64,000 nucleotides of DNA, from the NCBI GenBank assembly GCA_963721435.1, contig CAVRJC010000012.1, forward strand, positions 310,001 through 374,000, in the 5' to 3' direction. Origin of the DNA: CAVRJC01 sp963721435. GTDB taxonomy: Bacteria; Actinomycetota; Acidimicrobiia; IMCC26256; DASPTH01. A program made the translations under genes and the position numbers. Below the pieces are notes generated by a model. It worked only from the letters and a program-made list of their open reading frames with translations. It searched no databases and was not told the origin of the DNA. This document shows, piece by piece, positions 9,369-18,222 of the stretch. Each line of letters starts with the position of its first letter. The first letter of the stretch is position 1.

Positions 9369-11006
9369 GTGCAGCGAGAGCCGTGGCCGACGATCCCCGC
9401 CATGCTCGCCGATGTCGCGCGCGAGCACGCCGGCCTGCCCGCGGTGATCGACGGCGACACGACCCTGACGTTCCCAGAGCTACGGGCCCAGTCGTTGCGC
9501 GTCGCGGGTGGCCTCCGCCGCCTCGGTGTGGGGCCGGGCGATCGGGTCGCGGTCTGGGTGCCCAACGTGTGGCAGTGGGCCGCCACGGCCTACGGGATCT
9601 GGGAGCTCGGCGCGGTCATCGTGCCCATCGGCACGCGGTACCGAGGGATCGAGGCCGGGTCGATGCTCCGGCGCACCGAGCCTCGCGTCATGGTCGGCGT
9701 GCGCGACCTGTGGGGCGTGGATCCGCTCGGGCTGCTCGAGCCCGAGATCGGAGGACCCGCGCACGGGCGACGCTTCCGTGACCTGCCGAGCATCGAGCAC
9801 GTGGTGCTCGTCGACGACGACGGCGCCGACGCGACCGGCAAGCCCGGCGAGCGCCCGTTCGCCGACCTGCTCACCACGGGCGACGACGTCGATCCCGCCG
9901 AGCTCGCCGACATCACACGCGACATCGATCCCGACGCGCCGTGCGAGATCCTCTTCACGTCGGGCACGACGGGAACACCCAAAGCCGTGCTGCTCGGGCA
10001 GTGGCAGATGCTCCGCGCGCACTGGACGTGGGCCGGTATCGCGGGGCTGCGCGCGGGAGACCGGTTCCTCATCGTGAGCCCGTACGCGCACGGGGCGGGC
10101 ATCCACGTGGGCCTCATGGGCTGCATGTCACGCGGCGTCGCCAACGTGCCGGTCGCGCGCTTCGATCCGGTCGACGGCGCCACGCTCGTCGAACGACACC
10201 GCGTCACCGCCCTGCTCGGCCCACCCGCGTTGTACCAGTACCTGCTGGAGGCCGTCGATCAAGGCCGCGATCTCTCGTCGCTGCGCGTCGGGATCGTGGG
10301 CACCGCCTCGGTACCGACCGCGCTCATCGAGCGCATCCGCGACGGGCTCGCGCTCGACCGCATCGTCAACGCCTACGGGCTCACCGAGGGTGGTGTCGTC
10401 GCGATGACGCGCGACGACGACACCGTCGAAGTCATGTCGACGACCTCGGGACGCGCGCTGCCCGGCGTCGAGATCCGCACCGTCGACGACGACGGCAACG
10501 ACACAGCACGCGGCGAGCCGGGCGAGATCGTCGTGCGCAGCTACGCGGTCGCGCTCGGCTACTGGGACCAACCCGAGCTCGCGGCCGCGTCGACCGACGC
10601 CGACGGCTGGTTCCACACCGGCGACATCGGCACGCTCGACGACGCCGGGAACGTGTCGGTCGTCGACCGCAAGGCCGACATGTTCATCGTCGGCGGGCTT
10701 CAACGCCTACCCCGCGGAGATCGAGAACCTGCTGATGCGCCACCCGGCGGTCACGCAGGTGTCGGTGGTCGGCGTTCCCGACGAGCGCCTCGGCGAAGTG
10801 GGCGTGGCGTTCGTCGTGGGCCCGACCGACGCAGCCGATGCGCCGGACGACATCATCTCGTGGGCGCGCGACGCGATGGCCAACTACAAGGTGCCGCGGC
10901 GGTGCTCATGGTCGACGCGCTGCCGCTCAACGCCAACGGCAAGGTCGACAAGCGCGAGCTCAGGGATCGGTACGTTCGAGCGACAGCAGCCGAAGCTTCG
11001 TCGTAG
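9369..11006 (+). pseudogene. acyl-CoA synthetase (AMP-dependent), interrupted by two compensating frameshifts
   Basis: A FadD-type ligase of about 545 residues with ILFTSGTTGTPKA, NAYGLTEGG and GWFHTGD. The hinge region breaks after DRKADMFIVGG. One extra base near 10695-10698 moves the expected FNAYPAEIENLL into the +1 frame, which is good family sequence as far as DAMANYKVPRR. One missing base near 10901-10903 then restores the original frame at LMVDALPLNANGKVDK. The total length stays a multiple of three. Protein similarity continues across both breaks, so these look like sequence errors or a very recent lesion. It overlaps the convergent alkyltransferase gene by 47 bp. Start GTG 9369 is chosen by frame and family length. 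Confidence 0.85.
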
Positions 11007-11495
11007 TGCCGCCGGTCGCGGAGAAGCCACCGACCTTCCCGCCGGCGGCGAACACTCGATGGCACGGTACGAGGATCGGGAACGGGTTCCGGCCGAGCGC
11101 CTGCCCGACGGCTCGCGCCGACCGCGGCGCACCCATGCGCACGGCCACCTCGCCGTACGAGAGCGTCGCGCCCGGGGGAATCGTGCGCGCGGTCTCGTAG
11201 ACCCGGCGGGAGAACGGCGCCACGTGCTCCATGTCGAGCTCGACCGCGCGCAGGTCGTTGCCGTCACCCTCGAGCATGCCGACGATCGCGTCGATCACTC
11301 GTTGCACCGCGAGCGGAGGTGCGGATTCACGCGCGTCGGGGAACCGATCACGCATGCGCGCACGCGTCGCCGCGCGGACGTGTCTCGGGAAGCTGGACGC
11401 CCGCGATCCGCGCCACGTCGGTTCCAGGCGATCCCGCACGTGCCCACTGGCGCGGCGAAGACCACGAAGCCGGTCACGTCGGGTGCTGCTCCCAT
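10960..11495 (-). pseudogene. methylated-DNA--[protein]-cysteine S-methyltransferase, frameshifted
   Basis: An O6-alkylguanine-DNA alkyltransferase that removes alkyl groups from DNA by suicide transfer to cysteine. The C-terminal domain is intact in one frame: the helix-turn-helix TIPPGATLSYGEVA, then ARAVGQALGRNP and the active-site PCHRV. The N-terminus MGAAPDVTGFVVFAAPVGTC lies in a second frame and the linker VARIAGVQLPETRP in a third. Two single-base insertions, near 11420 and 11370, explain this. Removing both gives exactly 177 codons. The ATG at 11495 has a GAGGAGG site that overlaps the stop of the MerR gene upstream, so it is coupled to that regulator. Confidence 0.82.
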
Positions 11496-11506
11496 GTGCG
11501 TCCTCC

Positions 11507-12322
11507 TCACGCGCGACGTGCAACCGGCCAGCACACTTCGGTGCGGTACTCCGCGGGATCGTCGGTGTCGGCATCGGTGACGAGATAGTGCTCGCGGATC
11601 GGTCCTTCGACCACGCGCTCGTGCTCGGCCACATGACTGCCCAGCGCGCCGTACGTCCGGTCGATCTCGCGGAACGGGCCGTGGTGCATCGTGATCGCCA
11701 GATCGGCGGCGGGCACGTCGAACCGCTGCACCCGTCCGGAGGGCTCGACCTCGACCGATGATCGGCACGAACGCGACGACGTCGCCCGTCGCGAGCTCGA
11801 AGAACTCGTCGGCGTACAGCGCGCCCGCGGGGCCGCGGGCTCGATGCCCTGCGCGGCCAGGACCTCGGCGATCTCGGCGAACGCGCCGGCGAGCCACATC
11901 TCGGCGTCGTCCCATCCGACGCCTTCCCACACCGCGACGGCGGGTGTCCAGCCCAGGGAGCGGTACTCCACCGCGATCGGCGGTTGCGACCGTTCGAGCA
12001 ACGCGCGCAATGACGCAACCGTCGCCTGCGTGCGCCCGAGCTGCTGCTCCATGCGTTCGAGGTGCACGAGGATCGCGCGGTCGCGCGCCGCGTCATCCGG
12101 CGCGTCGAGCACGACCCGCACCTCTTCGATGGGCATCTCGAGGTCGCGGAAGCGCAGGATCAACTGCGCGGTCGGGACCTGCGCGGTCGCGTAGAGCCGG
12201 TACCCGCTCTTGGCGTCGACGTCGGCGGGCTCGAGCAGACCGACATCGTGGTAGTAGCGGAGCGTCTTCACGCTCAGGTGCGTGAGGCGGGAGAACTCAC
12301 CGATGGTCACGAGAGCATCCAT
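11507..12322 (-). CDS. MerR family transcriptional regulator with GyrI-like effector domain
   Basis: About 271 residues. The N-terminal winged helix is classical MerR (TIGEFSRLTHLSVKTLRYYHDVGLL), followed by a dimerisation coiled coil and a GyrI/BmrR-like ligand domain (ITMHHGPFREI). The ATG at 12322 is preferred over 12337, because 12337 lies inside the predicted promoter. Between about residues 166 and 193 the frame reads a Ser/Arg-rich stretch, while the +1 frame reads GALYADEFFELATGDVVAFVPI, clearly the family sequence. A deletion near 11830 and an insertion near 11757 would restore it. It probably regulates itself and the coupled alkyltransferase. Confidence 0.85.
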   Translation of the reverse strand: MDALVTIGEFSRLTHLSVKTLRYYHDVGLLEPADVDAKSGYRLYATAQVPTAQLILRFRDLEMPIEEVRVVLDAPDDAARDRAILVHLERMEQQLGRTQATVASLRALLERSQPPIAVEYRSLGWTPAVAVWEGVGWDDAEMWLAGAFAEIAEVLAAQGIEPAAPRARCTPTSSSSSRRATSSRSCRSSVEVEPSGRVQRFDVPAADLAITMHHGPFREIDRTYGALGSHVAEHERVVEGPIREHYLVTDADTDDPAEYRTEVCWPVARRA

Positions 12323-12328
12323 GACGCC

Positions 12329-12359
12329 AGCTTCCACCCTCCCCTCGGGGGAGAGTCAA
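12329..12359 (-). promoter_or_regulatory. MerR-type promoter/operator
   Basis: On the minus strand a perfect -35 TTGACT (12359-12354) is followed by the inverted repeat CTCCCCCGAGGGGAG and then a weak -10 around 12334-12329. A long spacer holding a dyad is the hallmark of MerR-activated promoters. The arrangement TTGAC-CTCCCC-GGGGAG is common in front of actinobacterial MerR/GyrI-like genes. It sits directly before the MerR start and implies autoregulation. Confidence 0.75.
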
Positions 12360-12372
12360 GCCCGTCCTCGCG

Positions 12373-13044
12373 TCACACACCCGCCAGCGCGTCGCCGAGA
12401 AACTTGGCGCCGAGGAGCAGCAGTACGACCATCATGATCGTCGCGTTGTTCTCGGACATGAACTGCTTGGCCACCGCGAGCGGCCTCGCGGACCGCTTCG
12501 GCGCCACGAGGAAGCAGGCCACGGCACCCACGACCGTGACCGACCCGATCACGACGAACGCCACGACCGCGACCGCGGTGTCGGCCCCGTCGAGCCCTTC
12601 TTGCGCGATGGCGGCGGAGGCAGCCAGCGTGAGCGCGAGGTTCTTCGGGTTGGCGCCCGAGAGCGCGGCGCCGAGGAGCCCCGCCTTGGCGGGCGAGAGC
12701 GAGTCGATCGACGCCATCCAGCTCGGGGGCTTCGACGCTTCCCCGCGCCGCGGGCGCTTCGTCCACTGCTGCGCCGCCAGCGCGAGGAACAGCACCCCGA
12801 TCGCGGCGGTGACCCAGTCGACGCCGGTCGAGACGTCGTCGGCGGAGTCGCTCGCACTGCCGATCACGACGACGACCACGGTGCTCACCGCCGCCAGCCC
12901 GAGGACCCATCCGGCCGCGAAGGCAGGCCCGTTGACGCGGCCTCTCGGGCTGTCGAGGACCAGGATGACGCCGACGATCGGAATGGGGCTCAGCGCGACC
13001 GCGACGGCCGCCGGCAAGAGCCCGCCAATGGCCTGGTTGAGCAT
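12373..13044 (-). CDS. GAP family membrane protein
   Basis: A 223-residue polytopic membrane protein of the GAP/Sap-like family (PF11139), related to the LysE-type exporter fold. About six hydrophobic segments are visible. The first carries LLPAAVAVALSPIPIVGVILVL and a central helix region carries SGANPKNLALTLAASAAI. Relatives are tied to glycopeptidolipid or other small-molecule export in mycobacteria. The ATG at 13044 follows GGGGAGAG. It stands 35 bp upstream of the MerR start on the same strand, with the MerR promoter between them, so it is probably a separate unit. The substrate is unknown. Confidence 0.8.
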   Translation of the reverse strand: MLNQAIGGLLPAAVAVALSPIPIVGVILVLDSPRGRVNGPAFAAGWVLGLAAVSTVVVVVIGSASDSADDVSTGVDWVTAAIGVLFLALAAQQWTKRPRRGEASKPPSWMASIDSLSPAKAGLLGAALSGANPKNLALTLAASAAIAQEGLDGADTAVAVVAFVVIGSVTVVGAVACFLVAPKRSARPLAVAKQFMSENNATIMMVVLLLLGAKFLGDALAGV

Positions 13045-13099
13045 GACCGCAATCTCTCCCCGGCCTCGAGCGTTCGAGTGCAGGCACGCCCTGCCGCTC

Positions 13100-14485
13100 T
13101 CACAGCACCTTGCGGAGCAACCGCTCCTTCCAGCGCGAGTACGGAGGGTAGGTGACCGGCGGGTCGAGGCGCGTGGTGCGGTCGAGCACGCCCTTGCCGT
13201 GACTGAACGTGTCGAATCCCGCACGGCCGTGGTACGCGCCCATCCCGCTCGGGCCGACGCCGCCGAACGGCAGCTCGGGCACCGCGAGGTGCAGCAGCGT
13301 GCCGTTGACGGTGACACCGCCGGAGCTCGTCGACGTGAGCACGCGGTCGACGACGCCGTCGTCCTCCGAGAACACGTACAACGCGAGGGGCTTGTCACGA
13401 CCGTTGACGAACGAGATCGCGGCATCGACGTCGTCGACGGGGAGCACGGGCAGGAGCGGGCCGAAGATCTCCTCGCGCATGATCGGTGAGTCGGGGTCGA
13501 CATCCGTGAGCACCGTCGGCGCGATGTAGCGATCGACGGCGTCGGTGTCGCCACCGAGGACCGGCGTGCCACCGCCGTCGAGCAGCGCGGTCAGTCGCGC
13601 GAAGTGCCGGTCGTTGACGATGCGCGCGTAGTCGCGACTCGCGCGCGGATCACGCCCGTAGAAGTCGCGCACGCAGCTCGTCAACGCGTCGAGAAACGGC
13701 ATTTCGACGTCGCGGTCGACGAGCACGTAATCGGGCGCGACACACGTCTGCCCACAGTTCACGAACTTGCCCCACGCGATACGACGAGCCGCGACACGGA
13801 TGTTGGCGTGGCGATCGACGATGGCCGGGCTCTTGCCGCCGAGCTCGAGGGTCACGGGGGTGAGGTGCTTCGCCGCGGCCTCCATGACGACGCGACCGAC
13901 GGTGCCGTTGCCGGTGTAGAAGATGTGATCCCAGTGCTCGGCGAGCAGCGCGGTGGTCTCGGGGACGCCGCCCTCCACGACCGCGACGCAGTCGGGGTCG
14001 AGGTACTCGCGCACCAAGCGGGCAAGGATCGCCGACGACGCGGGCGCGAGCTCAGACGGCTTGAGCACTGCGGCGTTGCCGGCCGCGATCGCGGCGACGA
14101 GCGGTGCGAGCACGAGCTGGAGCGGGTAGTTCCACGGGCCGATGATCAGCACCACACCCAGAGGCTCCGGGATCACCCGCGCCCGCCCCGGCCGCTGCGT
14201 GAGCGGAACCGCCACCTTGGCCGGCTTCACCCAGCGGTCGAGATGGGCGAGCGTGTCGTCGACCTCGAGGCGGGTGAACGCGATCTCGGTGAGGTAGCTC
14301 TCGACCGACGCTTTCCCGAGGTCGGCCGCAAGGGCCGCGCTCAGCTCGGCGTCGCGCTCGATGAGCAGGGCACGGATGCGACGGAGCTGCTCCTTGCGCC
14401 ACTCGAGCGGTCGCGTGCGCCCGGACTCGAAGCCCGCTCGCAGTCGCTTGACGACGTCCGCCGCGGGTGGTTGCTGCTCGCTCAT
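13100..14485 (-). CDS. aldehyde dehydrogenase family protein (ALDH3-like)
   Basis: 461 residues, shorter than classical ALDHs and matching the ALDH3/coniferyl-aldehyde type. It shows IIGPWNYPLQL, GNAAVLKPSELAP, FYTGNGTVGR, the catalytic glutamate in VTLELGGKSP and the catalytic cysteine in FVNCGQTCVAPDYVL. A C-terminal tail (RLDPPVTYPPYSRWKERLLRKVL) recalls the membrane-facing helix of fatty aldehyde dehydrogenases. ATG 14485 has GGAGG six bases upstream. It oxidises an aliphatic or aromatic aldehyde to the acid with NAD(P)+. The neighbouring P450, LLM and acyl-CoA genes fit a role in alcohol or aldehyde breakdown. Confidence 0.92.
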   Translation of the reverse strand: MSEQQPPAADVVKRLRAGFESGRTRPLEWRKEQLRRIRALLIERDAELSAALAADLGKASVESYLTEIAFTRLEVDDTLAHLDRWVKPAKVAVPLTQRPGRARVIPEPLGVVLIIGPWNYPLQLVLAPLVAAIAAGNAAVLKPSELAPASSAILARLVREYLDPDCVAVVEGGVPETTALLAEHWDHIFYTGNGTVGRVVMEAAAKHLTPVTLELGGKSPAIVDRHANIRVAARRIAWGKFVNCGQTCVAPDYVLVDRDVEMPFLDALTSCVRDFYGRDPRASRDYARIVNDRHFARLTALLDGGGTPVLGGDTDAVDRYIAPTVLTDVDPDSPIMREEIFGPLLPVLPVDDVDAAISFVNGRDKPLALYVFSEDDGVVDRVLTSTSSGGVTVNGTLLHLAVPELPFGGVGPSGMGAYHGRAGFDTFSHGKGVLDRTTRLDPPVTYPPYSRWKERLLRKVL

Positions 14486-14602
14486 CGCGTCCTCCACGCT
14501 CGCTCCGCCGGTCCCGTCACCGTACCCACACCGTTCGTCTGGTGCCCGGGGTACGGATGGCAGCTCGTAGATTTGCGTCGTTTGCTGCGGGCGGGAGGCG
14601 GT

Positions 14603-15652
14603 GTGGGGCGGAATCGCAAGCTGGCAGCGGTCGCCGGAGGAGTCGCGGTTGCCGTCGTCGTCGCGGCCGGCGGTGTGTGGCTCGCCGGTCGGGGCGACTC
14701 GACCAGCCCGTCGGCCTCGTCGGGCACCAATCCCACGAGCTCCAGCGCGTCGACCACGTCCGGCTCTTCGGGCGGCGCATCCTCGACGACGGCACCGGCC
14801 ACGACGGGCGCGACCGGCGCACTCGTGCTCGATCCCAGCAAGAACTACGGCAACGAGTACGCCGACGGGATCCTGCCCGTGGGCGACGGCAAGTACGTGA
14901 CCGACGCTCCCAAGCAGGGCTCGGTGTACGTGTGCCACATCCCGGCTGGCGGAGGTGGCGCGTTCACCCGCGGCCCGTGGTTCGTCAACGACAACACCGA
15001 GTACGACATCAACAAGAAGGTCGCGGTGTCGGGCACGGTGAAGTGGGACGGGACGTTCTCGATGACCGTGAACGGCGCGTCGCGCGTGATCGCAACCAAC
15101 GACCTGCCGCATGACCACACGACCGGCGTCTTCCCCGTCGCAAGCGACGACCCCGCGTACCAGTACGACCGCAACCCGAACAGCATCGCCGCGCAGTCGT
15201 TCACGTACACGCTCGCCGCCAGTCCGACGATGCTCGCGACTCCCGCATGCATCGGAGGTGAGGTCGGGATCATGACCACCGGCGTGGCGTTGTTCGACGC
15301 GTTCGACGCCGGGGGCCGCGACGCCGGCGCGTGGGAGGTGCAGGACGGCTGCGACGGTCACCCGCAGAACTCGCACGAGTACCACTACCACACGCTTTCC
15401 ACGTGCATCACCGACCAATCGGTGAGCACGGTGATCGGCTTCGCGCTCGACGGCTTCCCGATCACGGGCCCCAAGGTGGGCACCAACAGCATCCTCACCA
15501 CCAAGGACCTCGACGAGTGCCACGGGATCACCAGCACGATCCAGCTCGACGGGAAGTCGGTGACCACGTACCACTACGTGATGACGCAGGACTTCCCGTA
15601 CTCGGCGAGCTGCTTCCACGGCACCGCCACCAACCCACCCGGTCGTGGCTGA
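14603..15652 (+). CDS. secreted YHYH domain-containing protein
   Basis: About 349 residues. An N-terminal membrane segment (KLAAVAGGVAVAVVVAAGGVW) is followed by a Ser/Thr/Gly-rich linker of about 60 residues and then a YHYH domain (PF14240), named for the motif seen here as HEYHYHTLSTC. A DGFPITGP motif and six or more cysteines follow, so the domain is probably exported and disulfide-bonded. YHYH proteins are of unknown biochemical role. Some planctomycete and actinobacterial members occur near redox or sulfatase genes. GTG 14603 is chosen because GGGAGG precedes it and it gives a short cytosolic N-terminus. Confidence 0.8.
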   Translation: MGRNRKLAAVAGGVAVAVVVAAGGVWLAGRGDSTSPSASSGTNPTSSSASTTSGSSGGASSTTAPATTGATGALVLDPSKNYGNEYADGILPVGDGKYVTDAPKQGSVYVCHIPAGGGGAFTRGPWFVNDNTEYDINKKVAVSGTVKWDGTFSMTVNGASRVIATNDLPHDHTTGVFPVASDDPAYQYDRNPNSIAAQSFTYTLAASPTMLATPACIGGEVGIMTTGVALFDAFDAGGRDAGAWEVQDGCDGHPQNSHEYHYHTLSTCITDQSVSTVIGFALDGFPITGPKVGTNSILTTKDLDECHGITSTIQLDGKSVTTYHYVMTQDFPYSASCFHGTATNPPGRG

Positions 15653-15654
15653 TC

Positions 15655-15710
15655 CCGCCACAGCGCCCGCGTGCGCCAGACATAGTCCGCCATAGCGCCC
15701 GCGTGCTCCA
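15655..15710 (+). repeat. two direct copies of a 24-bp repeat upstream of a P450 gene
   Basis: Copies at 15655-15678 and 15687-15710 share 22 of 24 bases, with the core AGCGCCCGCGTGC in both. The period is 32 bp, about three helical turns. They lie between the YHYH gene and the P450 start at 15792, where an operator would be expected. No hairpin of note was seen. The spacing suggests two regulator sites on one DNA face. Confidence 0.7.
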
Positions 15711-15791
15711 CTCCCCCGGTGCCGCCGATATGTGTTTCAATTGCCGACTCGCGGCGCGGGCAGGACGTTCGGCCGCAGTACAGGGGGAACG

Positions 15792-17072
15792 ATGGAGAGC
15801 GCGATCAAGGCACCTGGCATCCCGGCGACCTTCGAGCCGGTCGACTGGAACCCGCCCGGGCTGCCCACGGACCCCGACGAGATCATGGCCTGCCTCGTCG
15901 ACCCGGAGCGGCGAGGCGAGGTGTACCCGCTGTACCACCAGTTGCGCCGGATCGCGCCGATCTACAAGAACCGTCCCGAGGTCCTGCACGGCGCGTTGGC
16001 GATCACGCGGTTCTCCGATGCCGACGTGCTCTTCCGGAACGCGCGGGTCGTCAACGACCCGGCAGTGGTCGACCTGGCGTTCAACAACGGAGACGGCTCG
16101 TTCACGCGCGTGATGCGCAACGTCATGATCTGGCAGGAGCCCGACGCGCACCAACGGGTCCGCAACATCCTCAAGGCCGCCTTCACGCAGAAGGCCATCG
16201 CCCAGTGGCGCCCGATCGCCGTACGCGTCACCAACGAGCTGTGCGACCGCATCGAAGCACAAGGCCACGCCGAACTCGTCGAGGAATACAACTACGAGCT
16301 CCCCTTCTACGTGATCGCGCACATCCTGGGCATCCCCGAGAGCGATTTCCCGTTCATCAAGCAGCTCGCATGGGACTTCGCCCGCGCCGGCGAGAAGACG
16401 GTCGCTCCCGACGTCGCCGCCCGCGGCGACGTCGCTGCCCGCGCGTTCGAGGACTACTTCGGCGAGTTGTCGGAGAAGCGGCGGAGCGTGCCGGAAGACG
16501 ATCTGATGTCGTCACTCGTGGAGGCCGAGGCCGACGGCGAGCGCCTCTCGCACACCGAGCTGGTCGCCAACTGCATCGTGCTCCTCCAGGCCGGCCACGA
16601 GACCACCCAGGACCTCCTCGGGAACTCCCAGGTGGCGTTGTTCCGACACCCCGACCAGCTCGCGCTCCTGCGCGATCACCCGGAGATGACCAAGAACGCG
16701 GTCGAGGAGTTCCTCCGCTACGACGGTTCGGTGCAGATCAACCACCGCGTCAACCTCGACGCGTTGGACGTCAACGGCACCCACATCCCCGAGCGGGAGA
16801 TGCTCTATGTGTTCCTCGGCGCGGTCAACCGCGATCCCGAGCGTTACCGGGAGCCCGACCGGCTCGACATCAACCGCGACCTCACGCATCACCTCGCGTT
16901 CTCGTTCGGCGCCTACTACTGCATCGGTGCTGCGCTGGCGCGCATCGAGACCGAGGTGGGCATGCGCACGCTGCTCGACCGCTTCCCGGGGCTCCGTCCC
17001 GCGACCGACCACTTCGAGTGGCGCAACACGCTGCAGCTGCGCGGCCCGCAGTCGCTCGAGGTCACTTGGTAG
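15792..17072 (+). CDS. cytochrome P450
   Basis: A 426-residue soluble bacterial P450. The I-helix oxygen-activation motif is AGHETTQDLLGN, the K-helix ExxR region is VEEFLRYDGSVQ, and the heme loop is FSFGAYYCIGAALARIE with the axial cysteine. ATG 15792 follows the G-rich site CAGGGGGAAC. It converges with the serine hydrolase and overlaps it by 11 bp. No ferredoxin gene is adjacent, so electron partners must come from elsewhere. The substrate is unknown. Actinobacterial relatives hydroxylate steroids, terpenes and fatty acids. Confidence 0.93.
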   Translation: MESAIKAPGIPATFEPVDWNPPGLPTDPDEIMACLVDPERRGEVYPLYHQLRRIAPIYKNRPEVLHGALAITRFSDADVLFRNARVVNDPAVVDLAFNNGDGSFTRVMRNVMIWQEPDAHQRVRNILKAAFTQKAIAQWRPIAVRVTNELCDRIEAQGHAELVEEYNYELPFYVIAHILGIPESDFPFIKQLAWDFARAGEKTVAPDVAARGDVAARAFEDYFGELSEKRRSVPEDDLMSSLVEAEADGERLSHTELVANCIVLLQAGHETTQDLLGNSQVALFRHPDQLALLRDHPEMTKNAVEEFLRYDGSVQINHRVNLDALDVNGTHIPEREMLYVFLGAVNRDPERYREPDRLDINRDLTHHLAFSFGAYYCIGAALARIETEVGMRTLLDRFPGLRPATDHFEWRNTLQLRGPQSLEVTW

Positions 17073-18222
17073 CAGCGCGCGCCGCCTTGGCCACCTTGAC
17101 GATGACCCGTTCGAGTCGCCGGTAGTCGAAGTTCTCGTCGTCGGCCTGGTTGATGGTGCGCGCGAACGCGAGATCCAGACGCGGGCAGTAGGTCGACTCG
17201 GTGCCCCAGTAGCCGGGATGGCTGAAGCACTGCTCGCCCGCGACATCGAGGGCGAAGAGCCCCATCGCCGCGCCGTCCTTCCGCCCGGGTCCCGACACCG
17301 ATTCCATGGTCGACAGGGTCTTCGGATCGTCGAACACCTCACCCCGGAAGAGGGCACGCGAGAACGTCGTGAGATCGGCCACGGTCGAGATGAGCCCGCC
17401 GCCGCCGTACAGGTCGTGCGACGCGTCGAGCGCGATGTTGTCGAAGGTGTCGTAGTACTGGTGCGCGCGCGATCGCGCGTCGGTGGGCGGCGGCTCGAGC
17501 TTTTCCCAGTAGGTGTCCGAGAGTCCGATCTCGTCGAAGTGCAAGAGACTCCGGACGGCCGCGGGAAGCGTGGTGCCGGTCACGCGTTGGAGGATCTCGC
17601 CGAGCAGCACATAGCCGGTGTCGGAGTAGTGGTACACCGCTCCGGGCCGGCCGACCGGCTTCCCGTGATCCACGGCGAACTGCAGCTGCTCCGCGGGAGT
17701 CCACTGGTGACCCGGGTCGGTGGTGTTGATGTGGTCGTAGTCGTCGCTCTCCGCGTAGTCGTAGAGACCCGAGGTGTGCTGCAGCAACTGCCGCACCGTG
17801 ATGCGGTCGGGGGCGTACTGACCGGAGCGGAGCACGGCGAGTGACTCCGGCGAAAGGTACTGCGAGATCGGCTGGTCGAGACCGACCTCGTGCATCTCGA
17901 CCAGCCGCAACACCGCGGCCGCGACGAAGGTCTTGGTGACGCTCGCGACGCGGAACGGCGTGTCGGCCGCGAGCGGCGTGCCTGCCTGCACATCCGCCGT
18001 CCCGACCGCCAGCGCGAGGTTCAGCCCCGGCGCGTCGACCGCCAGCGACTCCCCCGGGATCTCGGGGCTCCGCCGGAGATCGGCCTCCAGGCCCGCGCGC
18101 AACTGCGCCGCCGCGCGTGCGTCCGCGGTCGCGGCGCGCATGGGCCTCGCGACCGCGACCACCGCCGCGACCGCAGTGACGACGACGAGCAACCCCGCGC
18201 ACACGCGCGGCGTTGGATTCAC
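17062..18222 (-). CDS. serine hydrolase (class C beta-lactamase/DD-peptidase fold)
   Basis: 386 residues with an N-terminal signal or anchor segment (VCAGLLVVVTAVAAVVAVARP), so it acts outside the cytoplasm. Catalytic motifs are SVTK (SxxK), YHYSDTGY (the YxN-like position carries D) and HPGYWG (HxG in place of KTG). This set is typical of the beta-lactamase-related serine hydrolases (PF00144), which include carboxypeptidases and esterases. The GTG start at 18222 overlaps the stop of the CaiB gene by four bases (GTGA). Beta-lactam hydrolysis is not implied. A peptidase or esterase role is as likely. Confidence 0.88.
   Translation of the reverse strand: MNPTPRVCAGLLVVVTAVAAVVAVARPMRAATADARAAAQLRAGLEADLRRSPEIPGESLAVDAPGLNLALAVGTADVQAGTPLAADTPFRVASVTKTFVAAAVLRLVEMHEVGLDQPISQYLSPESLAVLRSGQYAPDRITVRQLLQHTSGLYDYAESDDYDHINTTDPGHQWTPAEQLQFAVDHGKPVGRPGAVYHYSDTGYVLLGEILQRVTGTTLPAAVRSLLHFDEIGLSDTYWEKLEPPPTDARSRAHQYYDTFDNIALDASHDLYGGGGLISTVADLTTFSRALFRGEVFDDPKTLSTMESVSGPGRKDGAAMGLFALDVAGEQCFSHPGYWGTESTYCPRLDLAFARTINQADDENFDYRRLERVIVKVAKAARAATK

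Noticed and set aside
9369..11006. Programmed ribosomal frameshifting in the acyl-CoA synthetase
   Set aside because: No slippery heptamer or downstream structure is evident, two opposite shifts would be needed, and two neighbouring genes show the same kind of break.
14486..15661. Extension of the aldehyde dehydrogenase frame upstream to 15661
   Set aside because: It is antisense to the YHYH gene. A good GGAGG site and the family N-terminus place the start at 14485.
17062..18222. Beta-lactamase as antibiotic resistance
   Set aside because: SxxK, YxD and HxG motifs fit the broad serine hydrolase family. The context is metabolic.
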